Below, piece after piece: positions 10,533-24,396 of a DNA stretch of 46,190 nt. The notes under the pieces were generated by a model. The model saw only the letters and a list, made by a program, of their open reading frames with translations. It was not told the origin of the DNA and ran no database searches. The stretch is from positions 1 through 46,190 of the forward strand of contig CACGGJ010000008.1 of the NCBI GenBank assembly GCA_902572515.1, given 5' to 3'. Position 1 is the first letter of the stretch. The number at the start of each line of letters is the position of its first letter. The DNA is from an uncultured Pelagibacteraceae bacterium (GTDB taxonomy: Bacteria; Pseudomonadota; Alphaproteobacteria; Pelagibacterales; Pelagibacteraceae). Made by a program: the position numbers and the translations under genes.

Positions 10533-11408
10533 ATGTCGGTTTTGGTAAATAAAAATACTAAAGTAATTTGTCAGGGATTTACTGGCTCACACGGAACATT
10601 TCATTCAGAGCAAGCTATAAAATATGGAACCAATCTTGTTGGTGGAGTTACGCCAAAGAAAGGTGGACAAAAACATTTAGATAGACCGGTTTTTAATAGT
10701 GTTTTAGAGGCAAAAAATGAAGTAGGAGCAGATGCAACTATGATTTATGTACCTGCTAAATTTGCAGCAGCAGCAATCATTGAAGCTATTGATGCATCAA
10801 TTGAACTTATTGTTTGTATAACAGAGGGAATTCCAATTCAGGATATGCTTAAGGTCAGACAAAAATTAAGTGGATCTAGTAGCAGATTAATTGGACCTAA
10901 TTGTCCAGGAATAATCACACCAGATGAATGTAAAATTGGCATTATGCCGGGAAGTATTCACAAAAGAGGAAGTGTTGGAATTGTATCGAGGTCAGGTACA
11001 TTGACATACGAAGCTGTAGCACAAACAACTGAAAATGGACTTGGTCAATCAACTTGTATTGGTATAGGTGGTGATCCTATTAATGGAACAAATTTTATAG
11101 ATTGCTTAGATTTATTTTTAAATGATGATGAAACAGAATCTATTTTAATGATAGGTGAAATTGGAGGAACAGCCGAAGAAGAAGCAGCTGACTTTATAAA
11201 AAATCATAAGATTAAAAAACCAATAGTTGGATTTATAGCTGGAATTACTGCTCCTCCAGGAAGGAGAATGGGGCATGCTGGTGCTATTATATCAGGTGGC
11301 AAGGGTGGAGCAGAAGATAAAATAAAAAAAATGCAAGAATGTGGTATTACAGTTGCTAAATCACCATCAATTATTGGAAAAACTTTATTTGATAAACTGT
11401 CTAATTGA
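10533..11408 (+). CDS. sucD: Succinyl-CoA synthetase alpha subunit
   Basis: This subunit binds CoA and carries the phosphorylated histidine. His248 lies in [10 protein letters not shown], the family active-site motif. [12 protein letters not shown] near residues 15-26 is the CoA-binding loop, and GPNCPG is at 121-126. The length of 291 residues is normal. It pairs with sucC one base upstream. Thirty-five bases separate it from sucA; that gap holds GAGGGATATATTAAAT, which is too far from the sucA ATG for an ideal Shine-Dalgarno and might instead contain a weak promoter -10. Confidence 0.98.
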   Translation: MSVLVNKNTKVICQGFTGSHGTFHSEQAIKYGTNLVGGVTPKKGGQKHLDRPVFNSVLEAKNEVGADATMIYVPAKFAAAAIIEAIDASIELIVCITEGIPIQDMLKVRQKLSGSSSRLIGPNCPGIITPDECKIGIMPGSIHKRGSVGIVSRSGTLTYEAVAQTTENGLGQSTCIGIGGDPINGTNFIDCLDLFLNDDETESILMIGEIGGTAEEEAADFIKNHKIKKPIVGFIAGITAPPGRRMGHAGAIISGGKGGAEDKIKKMQECGITVAKSPSIIGKTLFDKLSN

Positions 11409-11443
11409 AAAAAAATATTAGAGGGATATATTAAATAAAAAAG

Positions 11444-14362
11444 ATGTCTTCATCAAAAAATCTTGATTTCGAAAAAACTTCATTTTTAAACAAATCTAAT
11501 AGTGCATTTATAGAGGAAATGTATTTAAAGTTTGTTAATAAAGATGCTGATCTTCCAGAAAGTTGGGCAAATTATTTTGAGGGAATTGGTGAAGAATTAA
11601 ATGTTATAGCAAAAGAAATTAATGGCCCATCATGGGGACCTACTAGAAAAAAGATTGATATTGATGAATTACAAAAAAAAATAGAAGAACAAGATAAAAA
11701 TGATTTTGATAATGTCAAATTAGACACTTCAGAAAAATTTAATTTTCAATTACTTGCTGACTCAAATAAAGACTCTATTAGTGCTGTAGCATTAATTAGA
11801 GCATATAGACTAAGAGGACATTTATTAGCAGATCTTGATCCTTTAGAAATGAGAGAGTCAGAATATTTAGATGAGCTTCACCCAGATTTTTATGGTTTTA
11901 AAAAAGAAAACTACGATAAGAAAATTTTTCTAAACGGTATAATTAATCGTAAATATGCAAATATAAGAGAAATACTTAAGTTTATGAAGAAGACCTATTG
12001 TGGAAAAATAGGTTATGAGTTCATGCATATCTCAAACCCAGATGAAAGAAAGTGGTTTAGAGACAGGATAGAGCAAGATAAAAATGCACTCCAATTTACA
12101 AAAAATGGTAAAGAGGCAATTTTAAATAAATTAGTACAGGCAGAAGGATTTGAAAAATTTTTAGCTACAAAGTATGTGGGAACAAAAAGATTTGGTTTAG
12201 ATGGTGGTGAAAGTTTAATACCTGCTCTTGAACAAATAATCAAAATTGGTGGCCAAAATAATATAAAAGAAGTTAAAATAGGCATGTCTCATAGAGGCAG
12301 ACTTAACGTTTTGGCAAACGTTTTACAAAAATCTTATAAAAAAATTTTTAATGAGTTTGCTGGTGAGTTTAGTACTAATTCTGAAGATAGTGCTGGAGAT
12401 GTAAAGTATCATCTTGGAGCGTCGTCTGATAGAGAATTTGATGGAAACTCAGTACACGTCAGTTTAACAGATAATCCTTCTCATTTAGAAGCTGTTAACC
12501 CAGTTGTTTTGGGACAAACAAGAGCCAAACAATTTTTTCACAAAGACCGTGAAAGAAATAAAGTTATACCAATTCTCATTCATGGGGATGCAGCTTTTGC
12601 TGGACAAGGAGTTGTAGCAGAATGTTTTGCAATGTCTGGATTACCAGGACACAACACTGGAGGAACAATTCATATTATTGTTAATAATCAGATAGGATTT
12701 ACTACTAGTCCAAGATTTGCAAGGTCTTCACCTTATCCATCTGATGTTGCAAAAATGGTAGAGGCACCGATCCTTCATGTTAATGGTGATGATCCAGAAG
12801 CAGTTGTTTATGCAACCAGAATAGCAACAGAATTTCGATTAAAATTTAATAGAGACGTTGTAGTAGATTTAATTTGTTATAGAAGATTTGGACACAATGA
12901 GGGAGATGAGCCTTCATTTACTCAACCTTTAATGTATAAAAAAATTAGATCTCATCCCAGTGTTTACAAAATTTATGGAAATAAATTAGTAAACGAAAAA
13001 TCTATTACTGAAGAATTATTAAATCAAAATGTTAAATCGTTTAAAGATTTACTTGATGAACAATATAAAAGTGCAAAAGATTATAAACCTAAAATAGAAT
13101 GGTTTGAAGGAACATGGTCAAGATATAAACCTGAAAGGGGTAAAGATAAAAGGGGCATAACAGGTTTTGAAGAAAATAAATTAAAAATAATTTCAGATAA
13201 AATAAATAGTATTCCTGAGGAAAAAAATATTCATAAGACTATCTCTAAAATATTTAATGCTAGAAAAGAAAGTATCGAAAAAGGTACTGGTATTGATTGG
13301 TCTTCAGCTGAATCTTTAGCGTTTGGATCTTTGCTGGAAGAGGGATATCCAGTCAGACTTGTAGGACAAGACTCTGGAAGAGGAACATTTAGTCAACGAC
13401 ATTCTGTTTTAAGAAATCAAATAGATAATTCTAGGTACGTTCCTCTTAATAATATTTCTAAAAATCAAAAGCAATTTGAGGTAGTAGATAGTTTTTTATC
13501 TGAACTTGCAGTTTTAGGTTTTGAATATGGTTATAGTTTAGTAGAGCCAAACACTCTTACTCTTTGGGAAGCACAATTCGGTGACTTTGCTAATGGAGCC
13601 CAAGTAGTAATTGATCAATTTATTGCATCTGGTGAGAGAAAATGGAATAGAGCATCTGGTATAGTAATGTTGTTGCCTCATGGATATGAAGGACAAGGAC
13701 CAGAACATTCTTCAGCAAGATTAGAAAGATTTTTACAACTATGCTCAAACGATAATATGCAAGTAATGAACTGCACAACTCCAGCAAATTATTTTCATGC
13801 TTTAAGAAGACAAATGCATAGGAGTTTTAGAAAGCCACTAATCATAATGACACCAAAATCATTATTAAGAAATAAGTATTGTGTTTCAAATTTAGAGGAT
13901 TTTAACAAAAAAAATACTTTCCATAGAGTATTGTGGGATCATGCCATCGATCCTAAGTCTAAAGGATTTATTAAACTAAAAGAAAGTTCTAAAATAAGAA
14001 AAGTAATTCTTTGTTCTGGAAAAGTATATTTTGATTTGTTAGATGCCAGAGAAAAGCTCAAAAGAGATGATGTAGTGATGTATAGAATTGAACAATTATA
14101 TCCATTTCCAGCAAAAGCTTTGGTTAAGGAGTTAAAACCATATGCTGAAAATGCTGAATTCTTTTGGTGCCAAGAAGAACCAAAAAATATGGGTGCTTGG
14201 TTTTCAGTTAGAGATTATATCCAATGGACATTAGACACTTTAAAGGCTAATAATAATAAAATTTCTTATATAGGAAGAAGCCCAGACGCAACTCCTGCAA
14301 CAGGATATGCCAAAAGGCACAATTCTCAACAACAAGAAATAATTAACAAGGTATTTGATTAA
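11444..14362 (+). CDS. sucA: 2-oxoglutarate dehydrogenase E1 component
   Basis: A 972-residue thiamine-diphosphate enzyme that decarboxylates 2-oxoglutarate and passes the succinyl group to the lipoyl arm of SucB. The N-terminal segment [12 protein letters not shown] with SWANYFEG is the short E2-interacting region. [29 protein letters not shown] and [20 protein letters not shown] are the TPP and substrate-binding core. The C-terminal domain has [20 protein letters not shown] and [12 protein letters not shown]. Length and motif order match the family. It is followed 5 bases later by sucB. Confidence 0.98.
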   Translation: MSSSKNLDFEKTSFLNKSNSAFIEEMYLKFVNKDADLPESWANYFEGIGEELNVIAKEINGPSWGPTRKKIDIDELQKKIEEQDKNDFDNVKLDTSEKFNFQLLADSNKDSISAVALIRAYRLRGHLLADLDPLEMRESEYLDELHPDFYGFKKENYDKKIFLNGIINRKYANIREILKFMKKTYCGKIGYEFMHISNPDERKWFRDRIEQDKNALQFTKNGKEAILNKLVQAEGFEKFLATKYVGTKRFGLDGGESLIPALEQIIKIGGQNNIKEVKIGMSHRGRLNVLANVLQKSYKKIFNEFAGEFSTNSEDSAGDVKYHLGASSDREFDGNSVHVSLTDNPSHLEAVNPVVLGQTRAKQFFHKDRERNKVIPILIHGDAAFAGQGVVAECFAMSGLPGHNTGGTIHIIVNNQIGFTTSPRFARSSPYPSDVAKMVEAPILHVNGDDPEAVVYATRIATEFRLKFNRDVVVDLICYRRFGHNEGDEPSFTQPLMYKKIRSHPSVYKIYGNKLVNEKSITEELLNQNVKSFKDLLDEQYKSAKDYKPKIEWFEGTWSRYKPERGKDKRGITGFEENKLKIISDKINSIPEEKNIHKTISKIFNARKESIEKGTGIDWSSAESLAFGSLLEEGYPVRLVGQDSGRGTFSQRHSVLRNQIDNSRYVPLNNISKNQKQFEVVDSFLSELAVLGFEYGYSLVEPNTLTLWEAQFGDFANGAQVVIDQFIASGERKWNRASGIVMLLPHGYEGQGPEHSSARLERFLQLCSNDNMQVMNCTTPANYFHALRRQMHRSFRKPLIIMTPKSLLRNKYCVSNLEDFNKKNTFHRVLWDHAIDPKSKGFIKLKESSKIRKVILCSGKVYFDLLDAREKLKRDDVVMYRIEQLYPFPAKALVKELKPYAENAEFFWCQEEPKNMGAWFSVRDYIQWTLDTLKANNNKISYIGRSPDATPATGYAKRHNSQQQEIINKVFD

Positions 14363-14367
14363 TTTTA

Positions 14368-15657
14368 ATGAGTGAAAAAATAGTAGTCCCAGTTCTAGGT
14401 GAAAGTATAACAGAAGCGACTGTTGCAAAATGGTTGAAAAACGCAGGTGATACAGTCGAAGCAGATGAACCAATTGTAGAACTTGAGACAGACAAAGTAA
14501 ATTTAGAAGTGCCATCCCCAATTTCTGGTGTGTTAACAGAGATAAATTCACAAGATGGATCAGTCGTTGAAGTAGGAGCATTATTAGGTTCTGTATCAGC
14601 CGAAGGTGGAACAGCGGTTAAATCTGCACCGAAAATCAGTGAAGAAACAAAGAAAGAGGAAATTATTCCTGGAGAGAGCAATGTAATAAAATTAGATGCA
14701 AATAAAAAAGAACCAAAAGTATTTGAAGAAAAACCCAAAGAGAAACCTTTGGTTTTAACTGAGGAAGTTAAACCAGATGTTGCTCCAAAAAGAGATGTTA
14801 ATCCAACTTTATCTCCAGCAGTGAGAAAAATTGTAACTGAAAATAATATCGATATTAATTCAATTCAAGGTTCAGGAAAAGGTGGGAGAGTTTTAAAAGG
14901 AGATTTAATAAGTTTGATGGGTGCAAATCCAAAACCATCTGAAAGAAAAATTCAATATGGTGAAGAAGAACGAATTAAAATGACTAGGTTGAGACAGACT
15001 ATTGCAAAAAGATTAAAGCAAGCTCAAGAGAATGCTGCTCTTTTAACAACATTTAACGAAGTTGATATGAGTAGTGTAATGGAAATGAGGAAAGAAAATC
15101 AAGAGGATTTCCAATCTCGTTATAGAATAAAATTAGGATTTATGTCTTTCTTTGTAAAAGCATGTGTAGTTGCTTTAAAAAATTTCCCTGCAGTTAATGC
15201 TGAAATTGATGGTGATGAGATAATATATAAAAATTATTACAATATTAGTTTTGCTGTTGGAACAGATAAAGGCTTGGTTGTTCCAGTTTTAAAAAATGCA
15301 GATGAATTATCCTTTGCTGATATTGAAAAAAATATTAAAGAAATTTCAGAAAAAGCGCGAGATGGAAAGCTAACGATTGAAGATCTCCAGGGAGGAACAT
15401 TTACAATAAGTAATGGAGGTGTGTATGGGTCCATGCTTTCAACACCAATACTAAATTTACCTCAGTCTGGTGTGTTGGGAATGCATAATATAGTAGAAAG
15501 ACCTATTGTTGTAGATGGTGAAATCAAAATAAGACCAATTATGTATTTAGCATTATCATATGATCATAGAATTATTGATGGAAAAGAGTCTGTATCTTTC
15601 CTTAAAATGATTAAAGAAAATTTAGAAGACCCTAGAAGGTTGTTTTTAGATATTTAA
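14368..15657 (+). CDS. sucB: Dihydrolipoyl succinyltransferase, E2 of 2-OGDH
   Basis: Three-part E2 chain of 429 residues. A single lipoyl domain covers residues 1-78 with the lipoylated Lys43 in [12 protein letters not shown] lysine/proline/glutamate-rich linker follows, then a peripheral subunit-binding domain at about 145-185 (LSPAVRKIV...[11 protein letters not shown]). The catalytic domain runs to the end, with His400 and Asp404 in SYDHRIIDG. Position after sucA and before lpdA supports the 2-oxoglutarate complex over the pyruvate complex. The sucB stop abuts the lpdA start with no gap. Confidence 0.97.
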   Translation: MSEKIVVPVLGESITEATVAKWLKNAGDTVEADEPIVELETDKVNLEVPSPISGVLTEINSQDGSVVEVGALLGSVSAEGGTAVKSAPKISEETKKEEIIPGESNVIKLDANKKEPKVFEEKPKEKPLVLTEEVKPDVAPKRDVNPTLSPAVRKIVTENNIDINSIQGSGKGGRVLKGDLISLMGANPKPSERKIQYGEEERIKMTRLRQTIAKRLKQAQENAALLTTFNEVDMSSVMEMRKENQEDFQSRYRIKLGFMSFFVKACVVALKNFPAVNAEIDGDEIIYKNYYNISFAVGTDKGLVVPVLKNADELSFADIEKNIKEISEKARDGKLTIEDLQGGTFTISNGGVYGSMLSTPILNLPQSGVLGMHNIVERPIVVDGEIKIRPIMYLALSYDHRIIDGKESVSFLKMIKENLEDPRRLFLDI

Positions 15658-17058
15658 ATGTCAGAAAAATTTCAAGCTGTAGTTATTGGAGGTGGACCGG
15701 GTGGTTATGTCTGTGCAATTAGACTTGCTCAATTAGGATTAAAAACTGCATGTATAGAGTCTAGAGGGTCTTTGGGAGGTACTTGTTTAAACGTTGGTTG
15801 TATCCCATCAAAAAGCTTACTTAATCTGTCTGAAGAATTTCATAAAGTAAAAAATTTAGCAAACAAAGGTATTGAAGTTGGTGAAGTAAAATTAAATTTA
15901 GACAAAATGATGAAAAGCAAAGATAAAGCTGTAACAGTTCTTACCAAAGGTGTTGAATTTCTTTTGAAAAAAAACAAAGTTAGTTACTTTAAAGGACACG
16001 GAAGTTTTAAATCAAAAAATGAAATTTTAATAAAGGATGATAAAAATAAAGAAACTGTCATCCAATCAGAAAAAACAGTTATTGCAACAGGATCAGTTCC
16101 AGTTTCATTACCAGGAATAGAAATAGATGAGAAAATAATTGTCTCATCAACAGGTGCCTTAAAGTTAGAAAAGGTACCTAAGAAAATGGTTGTAGTAGGA
16201 GGAGGTTATATAGGATTGGAGATGGGATCTGTATGGTCTAGACTTGGAGCAGAGGTGCAAGTTGTTGAATTTTTAGATCATATTACACCTGGAATGGATA
16301 AAGAAATTTCTTCAGAATTTATGAAAATTTTAAAAAAACAGGGTATGAAATTTAATATGCAAAATAAAGTTGAAACAATTAAAAAAAATGCAGCAGGTGC
16401 AGTGGTTTCAACAGTAGATAAAGATGGCAATAAAAATAATTTTGAGTGTGATGTTGTTTTAATCTCTGTTGGCAGAAAACCTAATACAGATGGTTTAAAT
16501 TTAGAATCTGTAGGAATAGATCTTGATGAAAGAAATAGAATTAAAACTGATAAAATTTTTAAGACTAACGTTGAAAACATTTATGCAATAGGCGATGTAA
16601 TTGTTGGTCCAATGCTTGCACACAAAGCGGAGGACGAAGGTATAGCAGTTGCAGAAAACATAGTTGGTCAATCTGGACATGTAAATTATGATACAATTCC
16701 AGGAGTAGTCTATACAACACCAGAAGTAGCATCAATCGGTAAAACTGAGGAACAATTAAAAGAATTAAATAAAAAATATAAAGTAGGGAAATTTTCGTTT
16801 ATGGCCAATTCAAGAGCCAAGGCCATTGATGATGCAGAAGGTTTTGTTAAAATTTTAGCTGATGAGCAAACAGATAAAGTATTAGGTGCACATATAATTG
16901 GACCTCATGCAGGAGAATTAATTGCAGAGATTGGTGTTGCAATGGAATTTGGTGCAAGTGCAGAAGATATTGCCCGAACTTGTCATGCTCATCCAACGTT
17001 TTCTGAAGCAGTTAAAGAAGCTGCTTTATCAGTAGATAAAAGAGCAATACACTCTTAA
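15658..17058 (+). CDS. lpdA: Dihydrolipoamide dehydrogenase (E3)
   Basis: FAD/NAD flavoenzyme that reoxidises the dihydrolipoyl arm of SucB and possibly of other complexes. [10 protein letters not shown] at residues 11-20 binds FAD. The redox disulfide is Cys43-Cys48 in [13 protein letters not shown] second Rossmann motif, [11 protein letters not shown], binds NAD near residue 181. His445 and Glu450 in [13 protein letters not shown] form the C-terminal catalytic dyad. The length of 466 residues is standard. It is the last gene of the TCA block; the next 22 bases hold a T-run and the inverted repeat that overlaps the priA start. Confidence 0.98.
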   Translation: MSEKFQAVVIGGGPGGYVCAIRLAQLGLKTACIESRGSLGGTCLNVGCIPSKSLLNLSEEFHKVKNLANKGIEVGEVKLNLDKMMKSKDKAVTVLTKGVEFLLKKNKVSYFKGHGSFKSKNEILIKDDKNKETVIQSEKTVIATGSVPVSLPGIEIDEKIIVSSTGALKLEKVPKKMVVVGGGYIGLEMGSVWSRLGAEVQVVEFLDHITPGMDKEISSEFMKILKKQGMKFNMQNKVETIKKNAAGAVVSTVDKDGNKNNFECDVVLISVGRKPNTDGLNLESVGIDLDERNRIKTDKIFKTNVENIYAIGDVIVGPMLAHKAEDEGIAVAENIVGQSGHVNYDTIPGVVYTTPEVASIGKTEEQLKELNKKYKVGKFSFMANSRAKAIDDAEGFVKILADEQTDKVLGAHIIGPHAGELIAEIGVAMEFGASAEDIARTCHAHPTFSEAVKEAALSVDKRAIHS

Positions 17059-17063
17059 TTTTT

Positions 17064-17086
17064 TTTCATATTATAAAAATATGAAA
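17064..17086 (+). repeat. Inverted repeat over the priA start codon
   Basis: TTTCATATT (17064-17072) and AATATGAAA (17078-17086) are perfect 9-base complements with a 5-base loop. The 3' arm contains the priA ATG at 17081. In RNA this would be an all but GC-free hairpin covering the start codon, so it might damp priA translation or mark the end of the TCA transcript. In a genome this AT-rich a chance origin is also possible. Confidence 0.4.
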
Positions 17087-19036
17087 TATCCGATTCTTGT
17101 ACCAAATATTTTTAATCATCCATTTACTTATGAAAGTAATTTAACTCTTAAAGTTGGAGATTATGTAATTGTACCTTTTGGAAAATCAAAAATTACTGGT
17201 GTTGTTTGGGACGAATTTGAAAAAAATAATAATAAAAATTTTAAGACTAAAAAGGTAATCAAGAAATTAGACGTTACTCCATTAAAAAAAAATACAATTA
17301 ATTTTTTAAATTGGTTTGCAGAATATAATCTTATCCCAAAAGGTATGGCATTAAAGTTAGTGCTCTTAAGTAGTGACGCGGTAGAGAACAAAGAAACTCA
17401 ACTTTATCAAATATTTGATAGCAAAATTAAGCAAAACTTAATCAAGCTGTCTAGTGATCAAAATAAATCTCTAAAAAAAATGAATGTTTCAAATAAAAAA
17501 TTTAGAGTTCATGTTTTACAAGGCACAACCGGATCAGGAAAAACTTTAGTTTATTTTGAAGCATTAAAACCACTGATAGAGAAGGGTTTTCAAGGATTAA
17601 TTTTATTACCAGAAATAGGTTTAACTAGTCAGTTTGAACAAAAATTTTTAGAATATTTTGGTTTTAAGCCCGCAGTTTGGCACTCAGGTATTTCAAAAAA
17701 AAAGAAAGAATTAATTTGGAGTGGCGTTTCTAATGGTAAAATAAAAATAATTATTGGTGCAAGGTCATCATTATTTTTACCATTTAAAAAATTAGGTATG
17801 ATAATTGTTGATGAGGAACATGATCAATCATTTAAACAAGATGAAGGCATAACCTACAATGCTCGTGATATGGCAATTTCTAGAGCATCTTTTGAAAACA
17901 TTCCAATAAATTTGATTACTGCTGTTCCTTCAATAGAAACTTTTGAAAATATTAAAAAGGGTAAATACGAGGTTTCTAGATTAAATGAAAGATATCAAAA
18001 CGCAGCTTTACCTAATTATGAAATTATTAATTTAAATAATACCAAACTTGAAAAACAATCATGGCTATCAAATAAAATTATTGAAAAAGTTAATTTACAT
18101 TTGGAAAAAAAAGATCAAGTTTTGTTTTTTTTAAACAGAAGAGGTTTTTCTCCAAATGCTTTATGTAATAAGTGTTTTACGAGTTTTACATGTCCAAATT
18201 GTAGTATCAATTTAGTTTATCATAAAAATAAAAATAACTTATTATGTCATTATTGTGGATACAAATCCGATCTTAAAAGGGACTGTACAAAAGAAGGCAA
18301 TTGTGAATTTATTTTTAGCGGCCCTGGTGTTGAGAGAATTTCAGAAGAGGTAAAAAGAAAATTCCCTGGAAAAAAAATAGAGATTTTTTCAAGTGACACA
18401 ATGAATAAAAAAGATTCTAAAGAAAAAATAGATAAAATTATTAATAATGAAACGCATATTTTGGTTGGAACTCAATTAATTTCAAAAGGTTTTCATTTTC
18501 CAAGTTTAAATTGTATTGTAGTTGTTGATATCGATCTTTCATCTCAAGGACATGATTTAAGAGGTGCAGAAAAAAATTTGCAGCTTTATCATCAACTTTC
18601 AGGACGTGCAGGAAGAACAGGAAAGCCAGCAACAGTATATTTTCAAACTTATGAAAATAATACTAAGATGATTTCAGAAATTACAAGTAAAAATCCAGAT
18701 ATTTTTTTAGAAAGAGAACTAGAGATAAGAAAAAAAAATAAACTACCTCCATTTCAAAGGTTTATTTCTTTAATCTTAACAGGAGATAATGAAATTAAAT
18801 TAGAAAAAGAAGCTATTAATTTTAAAAATTTCATTGAAAATAAAATTGAAGGAAAAATATTAGGGCCTGTGAATGCCCCATTATTTAGATTAAAGAGAAA
18901 ATTTAGAATTAGATTTTTAATCAGAGGCTTAAAATCCATGAAACTACAAAGCTCTCTTGCAAAAATTATTCCAAAATATAAATTTTCTTCTGGAATAAAA
19001 CTTTCAGTTGATGTTGATCCAATTAACTTCAATTAA
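17081..19036 (+). CDS. priA: Primosomal helicase PriA
   Basis: A replication-restart helicase of 651 residues that reloads the replisome at stalled forks. An N-terminal DNA-binding domain is followed by Walker A GTTGSGKT at 148-155 and Walker B DEEH in IIVDEEHDQSFKQDEG. A zinc-binding module lies around residues 360-410 with paired cysteines (CNKC, CPNC, CHYC and two later cysteines). The helicase C-lobe contains GTQLISKGFHFP and QLSGRAGRTGK. At 651 residues it is somewhat shorter than E. coli PriA, but all functional modules are visible. The priA-atpHAGDC adjacency is common in alphaproteobacteria. A terminator-like hairpin follows. Confidence 0.97.
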   Translation: MKYPILVPNIFNHPFTYESNLTLKVGDYVIVPFGKSKITGVVWDEFEKNNNKNFKTKKVIKKLDVTPLKKNTINFLNWFAEYNLIPKGMALKLVLLSSDAVENKETQLYQIFDSKIKQNLIKLSSDQNKSLKKMNVSNKKFRVHVLQGTTGSGKTLVYFEALKPLIEKGFQGLILLPEIGLTSQFEQKFLEYFGFKPAVWHSGISKKKKELIWSGVSNGKIKIIIGARSSLFLPFKKLGMIIVDEEHDQSFKQDEGITYNARDMAISRASFENIPINLITAVPSIETFENIKKGKYEVSRLNERYQNAALPNYEIINLNNTKLEKQSWLSNKIIEKVNLHLEKKDQVLFFLNRRGFSPNALCNKCFTSFTCPNCSINLVYHKNKNNLLCHYCGYKSDLKRDCTKEGNCEFIFSGPGVERISEEVKRKFPGKKIEIFSSDTMNKKDSKEKIDKIINNETHILVGTQLISKGFHFPSLNCIVVVDIDLSSQGHDLRGAEKNLQLYHQLSGRAGRTGKPATVYFQTYENNTKMISEITSKNPDIFLERELEIRKKNKLPPFQRFISLILTGDNEIKLEKEAINFKNFIENKIEGKILGPVNAPLFRLKRKFRIRFLIRGLKSMKLQSSLAKIIPKYKFSSGIKLSVDVDPINFN

Positions 19037-19040
19037 CCGC

Positions 19041-19058
19041 AAAAAAGAGGCCTTTTTT
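19041..19058 (+). terminator. Rho-independent terminator after priA
   Basis: Seven-base arms AAAAAAG and CTTTTTT enclose the tetraloop AGGC, five bases after the priA stop codon. The 3' arm doubles as the U-tract. The stem is weak, with one G-C pair, but the symmetry and position are right for the end of the priA transcript, before the ATP synthase operon begins. Confidence 0.6.
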
Positions 19059-19071
19059 ACGAATCCGCTAC

Positions 19072-19100
19072 TTGAAGACATAAGGGTCATATGCTATTTA
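19072..19100 (+). promoter_or_regulatory. Candidate promoter for atpHAGDC
   Basis: TTGAAG (19072-19077) and TATTTA (19095-19100) are separated by 17 bases in the 86-base gap between the priA terminator and atpH. Each half matches the sigma-70 consensus only partly. An alternative -10, TATAAA at 19111-19116, lacks a good -35. The location supports a promoter here; the exact boxes are uncertain. Confidence 0.35.
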
Positions 19101-19144
19101 GGGCGTGATTTATAAATAATCTTCAACATTATAGAGGAACCAAG

Positions 19145-19702
19145 TTGAGTAAAGACACCGGATTTTCAATAACTTCAGCTGAAAGGTATTCTCTTGCGCT
19201 TTTTGAACTTTCAGAGGAAAACAATCTTTTAAGTCAGATCGAAGATCAGTCTTCATCTATTCTTAATTTAATTGAGCAAAGTGAAGATTTTTCTAATTTG
19301 ATTAAAGATCCAACTACAAGCCAAGAAGATTTATTAAAAGTAATCAATACAATCTCTGAAAATAATAAATTTGAGTCTTTATTTAAAAATTTTTTAAGTT
19401 TCTTAATTCAAAAAAGACGTTTCTTTTTTATTGAGCGTATCCTTAAAAGCTTTATTGAGATTTGTTCAAGAAAAAGAGGTGAACTTAAGGCAGAATTAAA
19501 ATCAGCAAAAGAATTATCTAATGAAGAAATTGCAAAAATTACAGAGGAGTTAACAAAAAATTTTAGCTCAAAAATAAAATTAAACTACAAACATGACGAA
19601 AGTTTAATAGGAGGTTTGGTAGTACAAGTAGGAAGTACTATGGTCGATACCTCAATTAAAAATAAATTACAACAAATCGAAAATAGAATGATAGAGGCAT
19701 AA
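19145..19702 (+). CDS. atpH: ATP synthase F1 delta subunit
   Basis: The stalk subunit (OSCP homologue) that links F1 to the peripheral stalk; 185 residues. The N-terminal AERYSLALFELSEE and the C-terminal DESLIGGLVVQVGSTMVDTSIK are the two family signatures. The start codon is TTG at 19145; AGAGGA a few bases upstream is a good Shine-Dalgarno and decides this start, and the product begins just before the conserved helix. It is the first gene of atpHAGDC and ends directly at the atpA ATG. The membrane F0 genes are not in this window, in keeping with the split F0/F1 operons of alphaproteobacteria. Confidence 0.95.
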   Translation: MSKDTGFSITSAERYSLALFELSEENNLLSQIEDQSSSILNLIEQSEDFSNLIKDPTTSQEDLLKVINTISENNKFESLFKNFLSFLIQKRRFFFIERILKSFIEICSRKRGELKAELKSAKELSNEEIAKITEELTKNFSSKIKLNYKHDESLIGGLVVQVGSTMVDTSIKNKLQQIENRMIEA

Positions 19703-21238
19703 ATGGAAATAAATCCTTCAGAAGTTACAAAAATATTAAAAGAACAAATTAAAAATTTTGGTGATAAAGCAGAAGTCACAGAAGTTGGTCAAGTTTTATC
19801 AGTTGGAGACGGTATTGCTAGGATTTATGGTTTGGATAATGTTCAAGCTGGTGAAATGGTAGAGTTTGCAGATGGTTCAAAAGGTATGGCTTTAAACTTA
19901 GAAAGTGAAAACGTTGGTGTCGTAATTTTTGGTGATGATAGAAATGTTAAAGAAGGGGATGTAGTAAAAAGAACGGGTAATATTGTTGATACTCCAGTTG
20001 GAAAAGAATTATTAGGAAGAGTAGTGGATGGTTTAGGAAATCCTATTGATGGAAAAGGACCATTAGATAAAGGAATTAAAAAAAGCAGGGTTGAAGTAAA
20101 AGCTCCTGGTATTATTCCACGACAATCAGTAAGTGAACCAATGCAAACTGGTCTTAAATCAATTGACAGTCTAGTTCCGATTGGAAGAGGGCAAAGGGAA
20201 TTAATTATCGGTGATAGACAAACTGGTAAAACAGCAGTTGCAGTAGATGCAATTATTAATCAAAAAAAAATCAATGAATCTGGTGATGAAAAACAAAAAC
20301 TGTATTGTATATACGTTGCAGTTGGACAAAAAAGATCAACAGTAAGACAAATTCAAAAAACATTAGAAGAAGCTGGAGCTATGGAGTACACAACAATCGT
20401 TGCTGCTACTGCATCTGACTCTGCTCCTTTACAATTTTTAGCACCATACACAGGTTGTGCTATGGGAGAGTATTTTAGAGATAATGGAATGCATGCGTTA
20501 ATAATTTATGATGATTTGTCTAAACAAGCAGTTGCTTATAGACAAATGTCATTGCTATTAAGAAGACCTCCAGGACGTGAGGCTTATCCTGGAGATGTAT
20601 TTTATCTTCATAGTAGATTACTTGAAAGAGCAGCTAAATTAAGTGACGAACATGGAGGTGGATCACTTACTGCACTGCCAATTATTGAAACACAAGGTGG
20701 AGACGTATCTGCGTTTATTCCAACTAACGTTATTTCAATTACAGACGGACAAATTTTCCTTGAAACAGAACTATTTAACCAAGGTATAAGACCTGCAATT
20801 AATGTAGGTTTATCAGTATCTAGGGTTGGTTCATCAGCTCAAACAAAAGCGATGAAAAAAGTTTCTGGTTCAATGAAACTAGAGTTAGCACAATACAGAG
20901 AAATGGCAGCTTTTGCTCAATTCGGGTCTGATTTAGATGCATCTACTCAGCAGCTTTTGAATAGAGGCTCTAAACTAACTGAACTTTTAAAACAAAAACA
21001 ATATTCACCGATGACTGTTGCAGAACAAGTTATTTCAGTATTTTGTGGAGTGAAAGGTTATCTTGATGATATTGATTTAAAAGACGTTGCTGAATTTGAG
21101 AGCAAGATTATTGAAAAATGTAAATCAGATAAGCCTGAAATTATCGAGTCAATTTTAACTTCAGGAAAACTTGAGGAAGATAAAGAAAAATTACTTGTTG
21201 AGGTAATCACTCAATTAAAAGGAAATTTTAAATCTTAA
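19703..21238 (+). CDS. atpA: ATP synthase F1 alpha subunit
   Basis: Non-catalytic nucleotide-binding subunit of the F1 hexamer, 511 residues. The Walker A motif GDRQTGKT is at 170-177. The family signature [17 protein letters not shown] carries the arginine finger that reaches into the beta-subunit active site. [35 protein letters not shown] is spread across the central domain. Length is standard. It is directly adjacent to atpH and 6 bases before atpG. Confidence 0.99.
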   Translation: MEINPSEVTKILKEQIKNFGDKAEVTEVGQVLSVGDGIARIYGLDNVQAGEMVEFADGSKGMALNLESENVGVVIFGDDRNVKEGDVVKRTGNIVDTPVGKELLGRVVDGLGNPIDGKGPLDKGIKKSRVEVKAPGIIPRQSVSEPMQTGLKSIDSLVPIGRGQRELIIGDRQTGKTAVAVDAIINQKKINESGDEKQKLYCIYVAVGQKRSTVRQIQKTLEEAGAMEYTTIVAATASDSAPLQFLAPYTGCAMGEYFRDNGMHALIIYDDLSKQAVAYRQMSLLLRRPPGREAYPGDVFYLHSRLLERAAKLSDEHGGGSLTALPIIETQGGDVSAFIPTNVISITDGQIFLETELFNQGIRPAINVGLSVSRVGSSAQTKAMKKVSGSMKLELAQYREMAAFAQFGSDLDASTQQLLNRGSKLTELLKQKQYSPMTVAEQVISVFCGVKGYLDDIDLKDVAEFESKIIEKCKSDKPEIIESILTSGKLEEDKEKLLVEVITQLKGNFKS

Positions 21239-21244
21239 TAATTT

Positions 21245-23537
<2,293 letters not shown>

Positions 23538-23538
<1 letters not shown>

Positions 23539-23930
23539 TGAGCGAAGAGTTTAAAGTTGAAATAGTAAATCCTGAAAAATCTTTTTTAGTAAAAGATGAT
23601 GTTTCAGAAGTTGTGGTCCCTGCTTTTGAAGGAGAGATGGGAATATTGAAGGATCATATTTCTATTATTTCCTTTTTGAAACCTGGGATAATTAAGATTT
23701 TATCAAAATCAGGTGATGAAAATTACTATGTTGAAGATGGAATTGTTGAGTTCAAAAATAACAATCTATCTATTTTAACAAGTACAATTTTTAATCTTGC
23801 CGATATAGATAAATCAAAGCAACAAGATTTGCTTAAACTGGCAGAAGAAGAGGCTAATAAAACCGATATTAACGATCAATCTAAATATTTAGCAGATCAA
23901 AAAGTTGAAGTTTTAAAAACTCTAAATTAA
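23538..23930 (+). CDS. atpC: ATP synthase F1 epsilon subunit
   Basis: A 130-residue rotor and regulatory subunit. The beta-sandwich domain shows VPAFEGEMGILKDHISIISFLKPG (residues about 28-51), the hallmark of epsilon. The C-terminal helical part is short and acidic, as in many alphaproteobacteria. It is the last gene of atpHAGDC. Its 3' end overlaps the 3' end of the convergent Nudix gene by 9 bases and there is no terminator between them. Confidence 0.95.
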
Positions 23931-24395
23931 TTTTTTTACTTTTTCTTTAAGTTCTTTGTAAACATGATGTTTAAAATCAACCACAACATCAGTAATTAAA
24001 TCTAAGTCAATCCACTTCCAGTCTAAAAATTCTGGATTAGATGTATTAATATTTATTTCATTATCATTTCCAATAAATCGCATTAAAAACCATTTTTGCT
24101 TCTGACCTTTGTACTTACCTTTCCAAATAATACCTAGTAATCTATCTGGTAAATCATAGGTTAATGTACCATCTAATTCTTTTATAAGTTTTACGCTTTT
24201 GATACTAGTTTCTTCCTCTAGTTCTCTAAATGCAGCTTTTAAATTATCTTCTCCCTCATCAACACCACCCTGAGGCATTTGCCAGAAGTTTTTAGGATTA
24301 TCTATTCTTTTTGCCACGAATACTTTATTTTGGTTGTTCAATAACACTATTCCGACTCCACTTCTCAGTGGTAAATCTTTAAATTTTTTTTTCAT
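23922..24395 (-). CDS. rppH: RNA pyrophosphohydrolase (Nudix)
   Basis: A 157-residue Nudix hydrolase of the RppH/IalA type, which removes pyrophosphate from the 5' end of RNA or cleaves dinucleoside polyphosphates. The Nudix box runs from Gly43 to Ile65 (GGVDEGE...FRELEEETSI) and is preceded by the RppH-typical FWQMPQ. The glycine usually ending the box is Ser64; the catalytic RE and EE residues are intact. It is the last gene of the minus-strand run, one base after ctpA, and converges on atpC. Confidence 0.88.
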   Translation of the reverse strand: MKKKFKDLPLRSGVGIVLLNNQNKVFVAKRIDNPKNFWQMPQGGVDEGEDNLKAAFRELEEETSIKSVKLIKELDGTLTYDLPDRLLGIIWKGKYKGQKQKWFLMRFIGNDNEININTSNPEFLDWKWIDLDLITDVVVDFKHHVYKELKEKVKKLI

Positions 24396-24396
24396 A

